From Cymodocea nodosa (Eukaryota; Streptophyta; Magnoliopsida; Alismatales; Cymodoceaceae), in contig JAZBRI010000009.1 of the NCBI GenBank assembly GCA_036874045.1, forward strand, positions 3,286,001 through 3,350,000: DNA of 64,000 nucleotides, read 5' to 3'. Position numbers and translations under genes: made by a program. Shown in pieces: positions 1 to 12,108 of the stretch; within the stretch, counting starts at the first letter, position 1, and each line of letters begins with the position of its first letter. The notes below the pieces were generated by a model, which was given only the letters and a program-made list of their open reading frames with translations, had not been told where the DNA came from and did no database searches.

Positions 1-1230
1 CACTCTATCTTGAATTCTTTCCATAAATTGCTGAAGAGTTTCTTGCTCTTTAGTGGAATATGTGAAATTATTTTTGTCCAAATGGCTTTTTTTATTCTCT
101 TCATTTTCTACTCTTTCTTCTTCCTCTTGACTACTAATCTGTTCTGTTACTATTCTTTCTGATTCTGTAACAGATTAGGATGGAGTCACGGGCAATTCAG
201 TTTCTGCCCTAATTTCTGTTCTTTCTTGTATATGCTGCAGACTAATTTCAGCCTGATTTTCTTCTTTTCTTTGCTCCTGCTGCTGCAGCTCCTGCTCCTC
301 CTCAAAATCGGGTAGTAGGTTTATAAAAATTTGCTCCACAGGCCCTGTTGACAATGGTATCTCAGATTTAATTTCTTCATATGCAGGCACTTTTTCTTTT
401 CCTTTCTTTTTTCTGATTAGTTGTGCCTGTTCTTCCTCTTCATCTTCTAAAATTAAATCTACAAAAGTAGGCTCTGCAAGCCTTCGAGCCACAAGTACTA
501 GCTCTTTCTGTTTAACTTTTTCTATAATTACTGGTCTCGAAGGACTAGCTTCAGCTTCTCTTGCAGCACTTGATTTAGTTGCTACCTGATGTTGTTCAAC
601 CTTTATTTTGTATTGGACCCTCATCTTTTCTTTGGCCCTTCTTCTCTTAATGGCATCATATAAAATATGTGCCTTAGTTGTAGCTATTTCTTAAGTATCA
701 CCTTGGTCTCTTACTGTTTTGACCAAGCTAGTAAATTCTTTCTCTTCTTCTTCAGTTCTCAGCCAAACAAATGTTAATCGTGGCAAAGGCTCTATTGGCT
801 GAATTGGAGGTCCTAACTGCTGTTCCTCAGGAACAGGTCTTTCAATAGTCGATTCTTCTTGTTCTCTTGCTCGTTGCTGCTCCCATATTGCCTAGCTTCC
901 TCAACCAGCAATGCATTTCTTAAACCATAATCTGGCTTTACGTTGAATTAGCTCTAAGGCAACTTCATTGTTTGGCCGGATTTTTCTTTCTTTGCTAACT
1001 GCAATTTCAATTGCCACTCTAATCCGTGTCTCCATTATCTGTGGTATTTGTATTTCTAACTCAACTAAAACTATCCTCAAGTTAAAGAGTTTTGATTCTA
1101 CCTTTTGTAGCTCTTTCTCTCTTGTTGAATTCCGGATCTTTTGCCGTGTGTGTCATTCTTTAGATTCCTTCAGAAACTGTGCAGTGTCCACTGCATCTTC
1201 CTAGAATTCAAGCGTCATTTTCCTTATCAT
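1..1230 (-). pseudogene. ORF3 (env-position) remnant of Athila-like gypsy element 1, cut by window edge
   Basis: This lies downstream of the integrase on the minus strand, where Athila/Calypso elements carry an extra, env-position ORF. I take the ATG at 1228-1230 as start. The longest open piece is 175-624 (149 residues), rich in Glu, Lys and Gln with runs such as EDEEEEQAQ and EEEQELQQQEQRKEE. The upstream part (about 625-1230) reads as the same kind of charged, probably coiled-coil protein once stops and frame changes are ignored. There is no signal peptide or membrane segment in what is visible. The function is unknown and the product is broken. The 3' part and the 3' LTR lie left of the window. 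Confidence 0.55.
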
Positions 1231-1500
1231 GGAGTTACCCAACAGCACGAAATCGCTTTGATTTCTACTATTCTAGATTCTAAATGATTTGCCGAATAAT
1301 GCCCCCAAACCCTAGGTTTTAGTTTAAATAAGCCCTAAGTTTAGGCGGGTAATCGGGTCATTTCCCGAACCAACTATTACTATTTTATCCACAGTCTTAG
1401 CTACAGTACTTCGTTGAGTTAACTAAGCTCGTTGACTAACTCGAGACTCAACAGAGTAAGCTCGTTGAGTTAAGCATACTCAATGGACTTCCCGTACAAA
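1231..1500 (-). promoter_or_regulatory. Putative internal promoter module upstream of gypsy ORF3
   Basis: Just upstream of the ORF3 start there is a TATA-like TATTTAAAC (minus strand, 1322-1330), about 95 bases before the ATG. Further upstream, at about 1412-1485, is a cluster of CTCGTTGAGTTAA and reverse-complement copies, the same motif that fills the gypsy and copia A LTRs. Promoter function is inferred from this arrangement, which recurs upstream of three other extra ORFs in the window. Confidence 0.4.
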
Positions 1501-1789
1501 TAGATATAATAATAAAAATACTACAAATAATAGTTTTTCTTTTTTTTTTACCGGTTTAACCGATACTATGTTTCGGTCAGACCTAAATATTTTTTCTGAT
1601 TGAATCGATACTATGTTTCGGTAAAACCAAAATTTTTTCTGAAAATTAATATACATATTTTTTATGTTCCGGTCATACTGATGGATGCGGTCGGTTGAAC
1701 CACAACGATTTTTATATTTTATATATATATATATATTTTTATATCAACATAAAAAATTGATTTTCTACTAAGTAAAGCTCTAGTAGTCT
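1501..1789. other. Noncoding spacer between integrase and ORF3
   Basis: AT-rich, with two or three degenerate copies of a unit containing ACTATGTTTCGGT (about 1565-1690) and an AT dinucleotide run at about 1722-1745. No gene is visible. Confidence 0.5.
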
Positions 1790-3231
1790 TCTACTCTGAC
1801 TTCTTCCATAATTCCAAAGGAGTTTTTTGGTGTTTTCAAAATAGGTTTCAGTCTTTGTCCATTTACTTTAAATATATTCTGATTTTTAGGATTTTCAATT
1901 TCAATAGCTCCATAAGGATAAATATTTCAAACTATGTAAGATCCTGCCCATCTAGATCTTAATTTTCCTAGATGGTTATGGAGTTTAGCCATATAAAGAT
2001 ATACTTCTTATCCTATTTCAAAGCTTTTTGGAATAATTTTTCTATCATGCCAGAATTTAATTTTCTCTTTTTCTCTTATAGTCTTCGAATAAGCTTCATT
2101 TCTAAATTCTACTAATTCAATTAGTTGCATTTTTCTATTTTCAACAGCTTGATTTAAATTAGTGTTTAGAGTTTTTAATGCCCAATAAGCTTTATGTTCT
2201 ATTTCAGTTGGTAAATGACAACTTTTTCCATATACTAGCCTAAAAGGTGACATACCTAAGCTCATTTTACAAGTAGTTCTATAAGCCCAAAGTGCATCTA
2301 TCAATCTATTAGCCCAATCTATTCTAGTAGGATTGACTACTATTTCTAAAATTAACTTAATTTGTTTGTTTGCACTTTCTACTTGTCCACTTGTTTGCGG
2401 ATGATATGATATTGCAATTTTGTGGTTTACTCCATATTTCTTCATTAAGGCTTCAAAACTTCTATTACAGAAATGAGTTCCTCTATCACTGATAATAGCT
2501 TTAGGTATTCCAAATCTGGAAAATATATTTGTTCTTATAAATTGTATTACCACTTTGTTGTCATTAGTTTTTGTAGGAATAGCTTCTATCCATTTAGACA
2601 CATAATCCACCCCCAACAATATGTAATTAAATTGATTAGACATAGGAAATGGACCCATAAAATCTATTCCCCACACATCAAAGATTTCAACTTCAACAAT
2701 AGGATTAAGAGGCATCATATTCCTCTTTGATATTCTTCCTATTTATTGACATCTTAAACAACTTAAGCAATATTTATGAGCATCTTTGAATAGTGTTGGC
2801 CAATAAAACCCACATTGTAGAATTTTTGCAGTAGTTTTCCCTGAACCAAAATGCCCTCTACAAGCTTGGTCATGACAGAAAGACAATATGCTCAAATATT
2901 CAGTTTTTGGAACACACCTCCTTAAAACTAGATCAGGACATTTCTTAAATAAGTATGGGTCTTCCCAATAGTAATATTTTACTCTTGAGAAAAACAATTT
3001 CTTATCCTGTCTATTCCAATCCTTAGGTGTTAAACCAGTAACTAAGTAATTAACTATGTCTGCATACCAAGGTATTGTGTTGATGGTCATTAATTGTTCA
3101 TCAGGAAAATTATCCTTAATTTCAATATTTGATTTTTCTATTTGTAATCTTGATAAATGATCTGCTACTACATTCTCACAACCTTTTTTATCTTTAATTT
3201 CTAGATCAAATTCTTGTAATAATAATATTCA
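1790..3231 (-). pseudogene. Integrase of Athila-like gypsy element 1 (broken)
   Basis: Integrase inserts the retroelement cDNA. Read on the minus strand, the order is the RNase H-integrase linker (3231-3090), the HHCC zinc-binding region (GHFG, then CLSCLRC, 2743-3000), and the catalytic core (2008-2718) with [17 protein letters not shown] and [10 protein letters not shown]. These give the expected D-D-E residues and are typical of the Athila lineage. The C-terminal GPY/F-like part follows at 1790-2010 (LRSRWAGSYIV, FKVNGQRLKP) after an in-frame stop where Gln would be expected. A stop or frame change also separates 2743 from 2718. No chromodomain is visible. The enzyme is clearly dead as written. 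Confidence 0.9.
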
Positions 3232-4825
3232 TCAGATCAATCTAGGTTTAGTCTTTTTTTTTTTTATTAGATGTTTTAGAGCTGAATGATCCGTGTATAC
3301 TATTACTTTAGCTCCAATCAGATATGATCTAAACTTTTCAAAAGCAAACACAATAGCTAATAATTCTTTTTCAGTAGTTTTGTAATTAACTTGAGCATCA
3401 TTTAAGGTTTTGCTTGCATAATGAATCACTCTAGGAGCTTTTTCTATTTTTTGTCCCAACACTGCTCCTATAGCAAAATCAGAAGCATCGCACATTAATT
3501 CAAATGGATGGTTCAAATCAAGTGCTTGAATTATAGGAGTTGAAATTAAGCTAGTCTTAAGTCTGAAAAATGCTTCCTTGCAATTTTTATCAAAGTTAAA
3601 TGGGACATCTTTTAATAGATTAGTTAAAGGTCTAGCTATTTTGCTAAAGTCTTTAATAAATCTTTTATAAAAACCAGCATGTCTTAAAAATGATCTAATA
3701 TCTTTTACTGATTTATGTTCTGGTAGATTAGAAATTACTTCTATTTTAGCTTTATCTACTTCCAACCCTTTCTTAGAAACAACATGCCCTAAGACTATTC
3801 ATTGTTTAACCATGAAGTGACATTTTTCCCAATTTAAAACCAGATTTTTTTCCACACAGCATTTTAATATTTGGTCTAAATTGCTTAAACAAACTTCATA
3901 TGAGTTTCCATATACAGTAAAATCATCCATAAATATTTCTAAGAAATCTTCAGTCATTCCAGTAAATATGCCCTACATACACCTTCGAAAGGTAGCTGGT
4001 GCATTGCATAATCTGAATGGCATTCTCTTAAAAGCATAAGTTCCATTAGGACAGGTGAAAGTTGTTTTCTCTTGATCCTCTAATGCTACTGGAATTTGAT
4101 TATATCCTGAATACCTGTCTAGGAAACAAAAATATTCTTACCCTGCTAATCTTTCCAACGTTTGATCTATAAAAGGTAAGGGAAAATGATCTTTCCTAGT
4201 CACAGCATTAGCTTTCTATAGTCTATACATACTCTCCACCTTATTGAATTCTAGTAGGTATCAAGTCTTGACTTTCATTCCTAATAACTGTTATTCCTGA
4301 TTTCTTGGGAACTATATGGATTGGGCTAACCCACGAGCTATCAGAAATCGGATAAATTATGTCATTATTTAACCATTTCACTATTTCCTTCTTGACTACT
4401 TCTTTAAGGTTTGGATTTAATCTCCTCTCAGGAATTCTAACAAGTTTAGCATTTTCTTCTAAATATATGTGGTGACACCATAAAGTTGAACTTAACCCTT
4501 TTATATCAGTCATAGTCCATCCTATTGCTTCTTTATAACTTTTTACTACATCTTTTAATTTAACTATTTGATCCTCTTTTAAATCTGAAGCAATAATGAT
4601 TGGACAGGTTCGTTTATCTTCCAGAAATATATAGGTTAATTCAGGAGGTAAAGGTTTTAATTCTAAATGCTACCCATCAGAAGCTAGAGCTCCTAATTGA
4701 ACATCATCATTTTCTAAATTAATTTCTTCTAGATCTCCTTTTATATTTATGCTTTCGCTTTCCTCTAAAGTTTCAGAATTGATTTGCCTATTTAATTCTT
4801 CTTGAATCACATCATCTAACATATC
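3232..4825 (-). pseudogene. Reverse transcriptase / RNase H of gypsy element 1 (broken)
   Basis: The minus strand encodes the RT-RNase H part of a Ty3/gypsy polyprotein, which copies the RNA and removes the template. The RT N-terminal half is at 4241-4513 (SSWVSPIHIVPKKSG, then NESQDLIPTR). The active-site strand reads FMDDF at about 3930 (usual form Y/F-x-D-D). RNase H follows at 3232-3765 ([38 protein letters not shown]). Stops and frameshifts fall at about 4240, 4140, 3970 and 3800. The linker to protease (4514-4825) is also open in pieces. The Athila assignment rests on these motifs and on the protease and PBS. Confidence 0.9.
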
Positions 4826-5416
4826 TCATTCATCCTCTAAAAAGTCTATGGTATGTAAGGACATTTCTAATTCCTCAAACCTTTCTAGTTTGAAAATATT
4901 TAATTGAGTATCCTCATTACCATATGCTAACTTCATTACTCTAGTTTTATAATTTATAACAGCCCCTAATGTTGCTAAAAACGGTCTTCCCAAAATTAAA
5001 GATGTATAACTATTTTTATGCTTAATTTGTTGGAAATTCAAAATTACAATATCAATAGGATATATAAAATTTTTGATTTTAATTAAGACATCCTCTATTT
5101 TTCCTCTAGGGTATCTTATACTTCTATCAGCTAATTGAATAACCGTACTAGTAGGAGTTAAGTCTTCTAATCCTAAAGATGCAAATATATCACTTGGCAT
5201 AACATTTATACCTACACCTAAGTCTATTAAGGTTCTTTCTAAAATGGTGTTTCCTATGGTGCATGATATAACAGGGATTCCAGGATCAGATAACTTTTTA
5301 GAAATTTGTGGCAGAAATAGGGAACTACTTTGCTTAGCTAAAAAGACCTTTCTAAGAACTTTTCGCTCTCTTTTCTTAATACACCAATCCTTCAAAAATT
5401 TAGCACAAGGTGGCAT
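4826..5416 (-). pseudogene. Aspartic protease domain of gypsy element 1
   Basis: An open stretch of 196 residues. It carries the retroviral-type protease signature of Athila/Tat elements: CTIGN, then the active site as LIDLGVGINVMP (the usual plant form is DLGAS, so the Ser/Thr-Gly part is altered), QLADRSIRYPRG, and the flap and closing motif LILGRPFLATLGA. It would process the Gag-Pol polyprotein. It lies immediately upstream of RT in the normal order PR-RT-RH-IN. Because the frame is open here but not on either side, it is a fragment of a dead gag-pol. Confidence 0.88.
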
Positions 5417-6436
5417 TTTCTACAATAGATCTAACAAAGGAATGTTAACTTATACTTTTTCAAAAATTTCTATGATTTTTTCTTGTTTTTCAGGTATTGT
5501 TTGTTATAATCTTTCAGGATAGAGTGCTAAAGATTTTGATTTCAAATATTCTTTTTCTTTCAGTTGATTTGTTTGATCATTTTTAGCTTCATTAGCAGAT
5601 TCAGATTGTTCTTCAATGATTTCTAGATTTTCAGCTTTTACATTTTCTTTATCATTTTGATTTTTACTCTTATCCACCTTCATATTATTTTCATTTTGAG
5701 TTCTTGGTGGTATATTAGTTCCAAATCTTAATGTTACACATACATCTTCTAGATTTTCATTACTCTTATGATGTTTTTGTATATCATTTTCGTAATTATG
5801 ATCTTCAATTGTTTTTAGTTTTAAAGTGCATTCTTTAAATTCTCTTGCATTAATATTTTATGTTTGCTGTATATTTTGCAAATTATGCAGGTTTATAACA
5901 TTATAATTTTCATTGTCCTGTTGCATAACTTGTATTTTCATTGTATATTCGTCTAATGCTTTTAGTTTTCTTTCCAAATCATCTAATCTCATTGCATTCA
6001 ATTTTTGATCAATTTTCATTATGGTTTTTTCAGTTTCTTAAATTATATCCTTTTTAGGTTCTGAATATGCTTCCTTATAATTTAATTGGTTGACTTCTTG
6101 TTGCTAACACACAAAGTATTCCAGTTCGTCAAGGTTTTGCTCTATACTACGCTCCAGTCTGTCATACCTATCTCAAACTTCCGTGTCTCTCAACATATTA
6201 CACATTCTATACTGACCATCAGTTGGGTAAACTATAGGATTCTCATACTCAACTCTATTATATTGAGGATAATTCATTTGTTGTTCATGGGATCTAACTA
6301 TCTGTAAACGTCTCAATTTCAAACAGTCAGAAATGTCATGTCTTTCAGAATTACAGAATTCACATATGCTAATTACAGGTTTTAGAAATCTTTGAGCATA
6401 AGCATATGCCATATTCTCAATTACAAAATAAAACAC
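5417..6436 (-). pseudogene. Degenerate gag remnant of gypsy element 1
   Basis: The segment 6173-6436 encodes 87 residues with a knuckle-like CEFCNSERHDISDC, the C-terminal nucleic-acid-binding part of an Athila Gag. The rest (5417-6172) is a Lys/Glu/Asn-rich linker to protease, broken by many stops. The large N-terminal capsid part is missing: only about 60 bases separate this fragment from the PBS, whereas the related element at 16150-17423 still has the capsid region. The element therefore appears to have lost most of gag by deletion. Confidence 0.65.
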
Positions 6437-6498
6437 ACAACACTTTGGCTATTAAAACAAAACAGCTCTAACAGTTGCTTATATCAATTCAATTCAAT

Positions 6499-6516
6499 TC
6501 CCCGGCAACGACGCCA
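6499..6516 (-). other. Primer-binding site (tRNA-Asp type), gypsy element 1
   Basis: On the minus strand this reads TGGCGTCGTTGCCGGGGA, one mismatch from the tRNA-Asp primer site known from Athila and other plant gypsy elements. It is separated from the LTR end (CA) by AGTTTTA. Confidence 0.88.
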
Positions 6517-6523
6517 TAAAACT

Positions 6524-8727
6524 TGTTTGTTTTTTCCCAGCACGACACCAGAATATCTTATTAGATCTCTAATAACGTACCAGAAAAACTTGGATTTGTT
6601 ACTTCTTCTTTTTACTTAGTTAATTTATCTTTATGCCTATTGTTTCTTTTAGAAGTAAACAAACAACCTTTAATACAATTTAGATATTAATTCCAATTTG
6701 TACTTTAACTACAAGTGCACAGTGTCTATTATATTAGTGTGCAAGTACAGGCCGATCCCATAGGGAATTGCTGAAGAATTTGAGAACTATTCATTTGTTA
6801 ACAATCAAATTTATATATTCAATAAGCTCTCCATTGAATTACAGTTAACTCAACAGACAAAGTTCGTTGAGTTATGGCTAACTCAATGGACTAACCTCGT
6901 GGACTTAAGTTAACTCCACGAGCCTGTCTTTTCTTTTTAATACTGCTATTTACAGAGGAATTCGGCTAACCATTGGGCGATTCCACAGATTGTAAATAAC
7001 ATCAATTAAGCTCTTTAATGTTAGTTAACATTGGATTTATCATTAAGCAATACTAACATTCAGATAATTCAAACAGTAACCATTAAAATCTTTAAGTCTT
7101 TTGAAGGAACCAATTTCAGTAAATTATAAAACTAAAACAACATAAAACAATCACAGCACTGACAAAGATAACATTAATCACGATACAACACAAACAATAC
7201 AACACTTAAATACAACATACAAACATAGATAAATTGTTTTTGGTATTTTTGTTTTAATATGAACATGTAAATGGGCGAAAGGTGTAATGTAAAGTAATCT
7301 CACTCGACAGTAAATACTTTTGACACTACTTGCAATGCGATTACACCACTGAAAATTAAACCACTTACAATTCTGTCTCCTCTCCCTATAGAATCGCGAG
7401 TCCAGAATTGCAAGATAATCTCCTCTTCATCATACAGGCATCAACCCGAAGTCATGGCTAAAAGTTTTACGATTTCCTGAAATATGAGTCGACGCTTGGT
7501 GAAAATGGCTTCCCTTCCTGCGACGGGATCACTCCTCATAGTAGTTGTCAAGCACTGTGTTTGGCTCGGAATCGACCCGACATCAAGAAAGTATTCTCAT
7601 AGACCTCTGATGGTTGGTGATTATGGTGGTGGTAACGATGGTTGGTGTGATACTTCGAAGAATCGCCGATACTGTCTGTAGAAAGCTCGGTGCTCCTCCT
7701 CTGTATACATTGGTCGTCCATCGATCACACACACACACTTCTTCTTTTTCTTCTTTTCTTTTATATTTCTTCAATAGTAACTGCTTCTGCATGAATGGTC
7801 GGTTGGATTTCCTTCATTCATATCAACGGTAATGCTTTCTTCTCTCTGCGCGATACGTGTAGTCGTGGTTTTTCTTCCAACTGTTCTGTTTCTGCAATCG
7901 CTACAATGGCATATTAGAAAATAAATAGTCTGTGAAGTTACAGATAACTCAACGGACTTTCTTCGTTGATTTAACTATAAAACACGTGGATAAATTTAAC
8001 TATCTGATGCTTAGGTGCATTTTGGATACTTATAAACTTAACTATCTGATGCTTAGATGCATTTCGGATAGTTAGAGATAACTCACTGATATATAACTTA
8101 AGTAAATCTACCAGATCTCGACACGTGTCAGCAGCAGTTTAATAATAAAAGAAACATTTCGGAGAGTTACAGGTCTAACTATCTGATGCTCAGATGCATT
8201 TCGGATAGTTACAGCTAACTCACCGAAAATCCACTTAAGTCACTTTACTAGAACATGACACGTGTCCACAACTATTTTATAAATAAAAAGAGATTACGGC
8301 GGGTTACACATATAACTATCTGATGCCCAGCTGCAATTTCACAGAGTTATAGATAACTCACTGAAAGTTCACTTAAGTCATGCATTATGGTTTCGACAAG
8401 TGTACTTCAGGAAATAATAAAATATTCTTTCAAAACATAACTGTTCGGCAATTTAAACATAACTATCCGACATGTTCGATCTGTTAAACATAACTATCCG
8501 AAATATCAGAAAATTCGGATACTTAAGAATTTCACAGCCTACAACTTACCGACAGTTCATAAATGTACTAAATTAACATTAATTCCCCAAAATTAAGCAA
8601 ATTCTTCAATTAAAGTATATAATAGTGCAATTATAACATAATAGCTTAATTCTCATATGATAAGCTAAATATTATGCAATTAACCATCATTTAACCGTTA
8701 ATAATATGCACTTTTTCATTCTAAACA
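6524..8727 (-). repeat. 5' LTR of gypsy element 1 (full length)
   Basis: It starts TGTTTG and ends TAAACA on the plus strand (TG...CA), 2204 bases. Homologous LTRs of the same family occur at 17693-19062 plus 30124-30703, 12109-12820, 48334-50150 and, inverted, 8728-12108. It contains a conserved block around 6720-6790 with GTCGATCCCATAGG, a dyad-rich block at 6840-6925 with AACTCAACG / CGTTGAGTT, and many TAACTATC...GATAGTTA units at 7970-8480. The outer boundary abuts the inverted LTR directly; AGTTA (8728-8732) should be the target duplication. Confidence 0.88.
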
Positions 8728-9126
8728 AGTTACTTGAATATACATTAAGGTAATGCGTTGTGTTAGTGTTATATGCTATTTCTTTATTACACGTGTTTTA
8801 TAGTTAAGTCAACGAAGTAAGTCCATTGAGTTACACTAACTCCACAGACCATTTATTTTCTAATATGCCACTATAGCAGTTGTAGAAACAGGAAATTTGA
8901 AGGAAAACCACGATTGCACGTATCATATAGGAATTCACTCATGGAATAAAGAAGAAATCACCATTGTTGATATGAATGAAGGAAATCTAACCAATCATTT
9001 AAGCAAAAGCAGTTACTACTGAAAGAAATATAAAAGAAGAGGAGAAAGACGAAGAAAAAGTGTGGGAGAGAGGTGGAGAACCGTGCTAACTACAGGAAGC
9101 GTCAGAAGTTCCCTAAAGCTCCACAC
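8728..9126 (+). repeat. Inverted gypsy LTR ('LTR4'), left piece
   Basis: This is the reverse complement of sequence in the other LTRs (compare 18700-19060 and 30124-30190). It begins exactly where LTR1 ends, so element 1 inserted into it; the missing first part of this LTR must lie left of the window, beyond element 1. Confidence 0.8.
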
Positions 9127-10981
9127 TATAGGATCGTATGGCTACACAAGAGGGGGGGTAAATTGTGTTTTTCAATATTTTCTGAAATATAATTGAAACT
9201 TTAAAACTCAAAAACAAGTCGAGACATTATTTTCATAAAATCATTTTTATTCAAGGTTTAAATTACAATATACAATTCAATTCTCCTCAGAAATTGTAGA
9301 TGCAATTATATTTCGATACCATGTTTCATCTATACAATTTCATAACTACTAACAGAGAAAACTAATTTGCAGAATTTAAAACATTTCTCCCTATTTGAGA
9401 TCTTTCTTCTTCTTCTTTTTCTTCTTCTTCTTTTTCTTCTTCAGCAATTCTTCAGTGATGAATATCTTGTCTTTCTTTGCTTCACTGAATTTGCTTTCTT
9501 CTAATACTTTAAATCTTCAGCGACATAAATTTTACCTTTTCTACTTCATTGAATTTTCTTCCACCTGATACTTCAAATCTTCAGCGACATAAATTTAACC
9601 TTTTCTGCTTCACTGAATTTTCTTCCACTTGATACTTCAAATCTTCAACGACATAAATTTAACCTTTTCTACTTCACTAAGTTTTCTTCCACCTAAGAGA
9701 TTTTCCCCGAAAAGGTGTTTTTGATCCCTGAAAAGATTTTTCTTTTGGTGTGTAGGGATAGTTTGATCCTTGAAAATATTTTTCTTTTTGTGTGCAAGGA
9801 TAGTTTGATCAACAAGAATTCTATGTCTTTTATACTGTATCTTCATTTCATACATATCCTTCACGTTTAACCACTACCAGTTTTCCACTTCTCCACGTCT
9901 TTTCTTTTTCCTTCATCGAAACACACATTTTGACCCACATTTATATTTTGAATTTTCTTTAATCATCGGTCTTGGTTCTCTGAAAAATTTCCTACAAAAT
10001 AAACTTTCTCTTCCAAAAATTTTTCATTAGTATAATAAGAAATCATTACTTTAATGTTAACTAAACGAGTAACACAAGTAGATATTAACTTAATGTTTCT
10101 AACTTAACAAGTTCCTCATGTGCTAATTCACGTGATAAGTACTATAGCTAACTCACCGAAACAACTTATCCTTTCTTTCGGAAGGTTAAACGATAACTCA
10201 CCGAAAATAGTTTAAGTTTCGGATAGTTACGGTTGTAAGTCTCCAAAAAACTCTTTTTACCATAAAACTAGTGAGACACGTGTCAAGACCTGAAAACATT
10301 ACTTAAGTTACCTTTCAAATAGTTACGACTGTAAGTCTTCAAAAAACTTTAACTCACCGATTCAGTAATAAACAAATGTTTTTATAATAAGAATTTTACC
10401 ACGTGCAAAAATAACAACTTAAGTTTATAACGCTAACCTAATGCGTTGCCTTAGTGTTCAATATAGTAACTCAACGCGTTTAGTTATGTTAACTTAACGA
10501 GTTAAACTTGTGCACCTCACGTGATACAATACAACATTCGTAACTTATAATTTCACCACGTGTATAACACTAACTTAACGAGTTTGTCTCTTCTTTTACT
10601 TACTAACTTAACGAGTTCTCACGTGACCTATTTTAACCTTTAAGTCTCTAACTTAACGAGTTCTCACGTGACCTCTATACAAACAAAACTCTAACTTAAT
10701 GAGTTGTCTAAACGTGCATTGTTCATGATACAGAAGATATAACTTTAAAACATATCATGCTTTTCAATAAATACACACGTTAACCTAACGTTTAGTTAAA
10801 TGAGAAATTAATGCAACGAAATGACTAGTTATTAACTTCAGATCCAATACAAACAAGTATTTATGTCAGTAAGCTTTTTCTATATTAATTGATGATTTTA
10901 ATTTCTTTTCACAAGCAATAGTAATTGAGCAAATATGATTATTTCCATTTAGCACACATCATCAAAACAAAATACTCAACA
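9127..10981 (-). repeat. Solo LTR of copia family A
   Basis: The reverse complement starts TGTTGAGTATTTTG and ends near ATCCTATA, matching the LTRs at 19063-20676 and 28543-30123. At 1855 bases it is longer than either. It is flanked by a perfect 5-bp duplication CACAC (9122-9126 and 10982-10986), and no internal copia sequence is present, so it is an LTR-LTR recombination product. Joining the flanks restores a continuous gypsy LTR (compare 18750-18775). It contains many CTCGTTAAGTTA and CACGTG motifs. Confidence 0.93.
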
Positions 10982-12108
10982 CACACCACCACTAAAATCA
11001 CCAACTATTGGAGGTCTGTGATGATACTTTCTAGATGTCGGTCGATTTCAAGCTAAACATCACCAACTATTGGAGGTCTGTGATGATACTTTCTAGATGT
11101 CGGTCGATTTCAAGCTAAACACGGTGATTGACAATCACTATGAGAAGTGATCGCATCGCAGGAAGGGAAGTCATTTTTACCAAGTATCGACTCATATCTC
11201 AAGAGATAGTAAAGCTTCTAGCCTTGGTTTTGGGTTGATGCCAATATACTGAAGAGGAGATCATCTTACAATTCTTGGTTTGTGATTCTATAGGGAGAGG
11301 AGGCAAGATTGTAAGTGATTATGTTTTTAGTGGTGTAGTCGTGTCACATGTAGTAATGGAAGTTTTTACTATCAATAGAGATTTTTACATTTCACCTTTC
11401 ACTCATCTTGAGGAACATATCAAAACAAAAATACCAAAAGTAACTAATTATCTGTGTTTATATTTAGTATTAAAGTGTTGTATTGTTTGTTTTGTATCGT
11501 GATTAATGTTATCATTATTAGTATTGTGAATGTTTTATGTTTATTTGATTCAAAAAATAAAAAATAGTTTTATTGTTTACTGAAACTGATTCATCCTAGA
11601 TACTTAAAGATTTTAATGGTTACTATTTGAAATATCTGAATGTTAGTGTTTCTTAATGACAAATCTAATATTAACTAACATTAAAGAGTTTAATTGATGT
11701 TATTTACATTCTGTGGAACTGCCCAATGGTTGGCTGAATTCCTTTGTGAATAGCAGTATTTAATTAGAAAGGTAGACTCATGGAGTTACTTAAGTCCACG
11801 AGGTTAGTCCATTGAGTTAACCATAACTCCACGAACTAAGTCCATTGAGTTAACTACAACTCAACGGAGTGCTTAACTGAACACATATAAACTCCAATAT
11901 AAAAATCGAAATAGTACACAATTCTTACTCAATTTCTATGGGATCAACCTGTACTTGCACACAAATACAATATACACTATGCACTTATAATTAAAATACA
12001 AATTGGACTTAATATCTAATTTGTGTGAAAGGTTGTTTGTTTACTTCTAAAAGAATTTATTAGTATAAGCATAAAACCAAATCAAAGAAGTTTTCACAAC
12101 CCAATACA
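10982..12108 (+). repeat. Inverted gypsy LTR ('LTR4'), right piece
   Basis: Continuation of the LTR of 8728-9126 after the solo copia LTR. It ends AATACA at 12108, matching the terminal sequence of the LTR at 17693 in reverse complement. What follows is mid-LTR sequence in the opposite orientation, so this LTR (solo, or the 3' LTR of an element now off-window) landed inside another LTR. Its right flank would begin CACAC. Confidence 0.8.
10997..11120. repeat. Perfect 62-bp tandem duplication
   Basis: Two identical head-to-tail units of 62 bases (10997-11058 and 11059-11120), beginning ATCACCAACTATTGGAGG. They lie within the inverted gypsy LTR and are absent from the other LTR copies, so the event is recent. 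Confidence 0.92.

Noticed and set aside
7484-7832. Overlapping small reading frames in the gypsy LTR (also 49266-49517)
   Set aside because: They lie within the LTR in both strands and are not kept open among the LTR copies.
8728-12108. A large inversion or foldback of gypsy LTR sequence
   Set aside because: The edges coincide exactly with LTR ends (8727 and 12108), and the solo copia LTR has a perfect target duplication. Nested insertion explains everything without an inversion.
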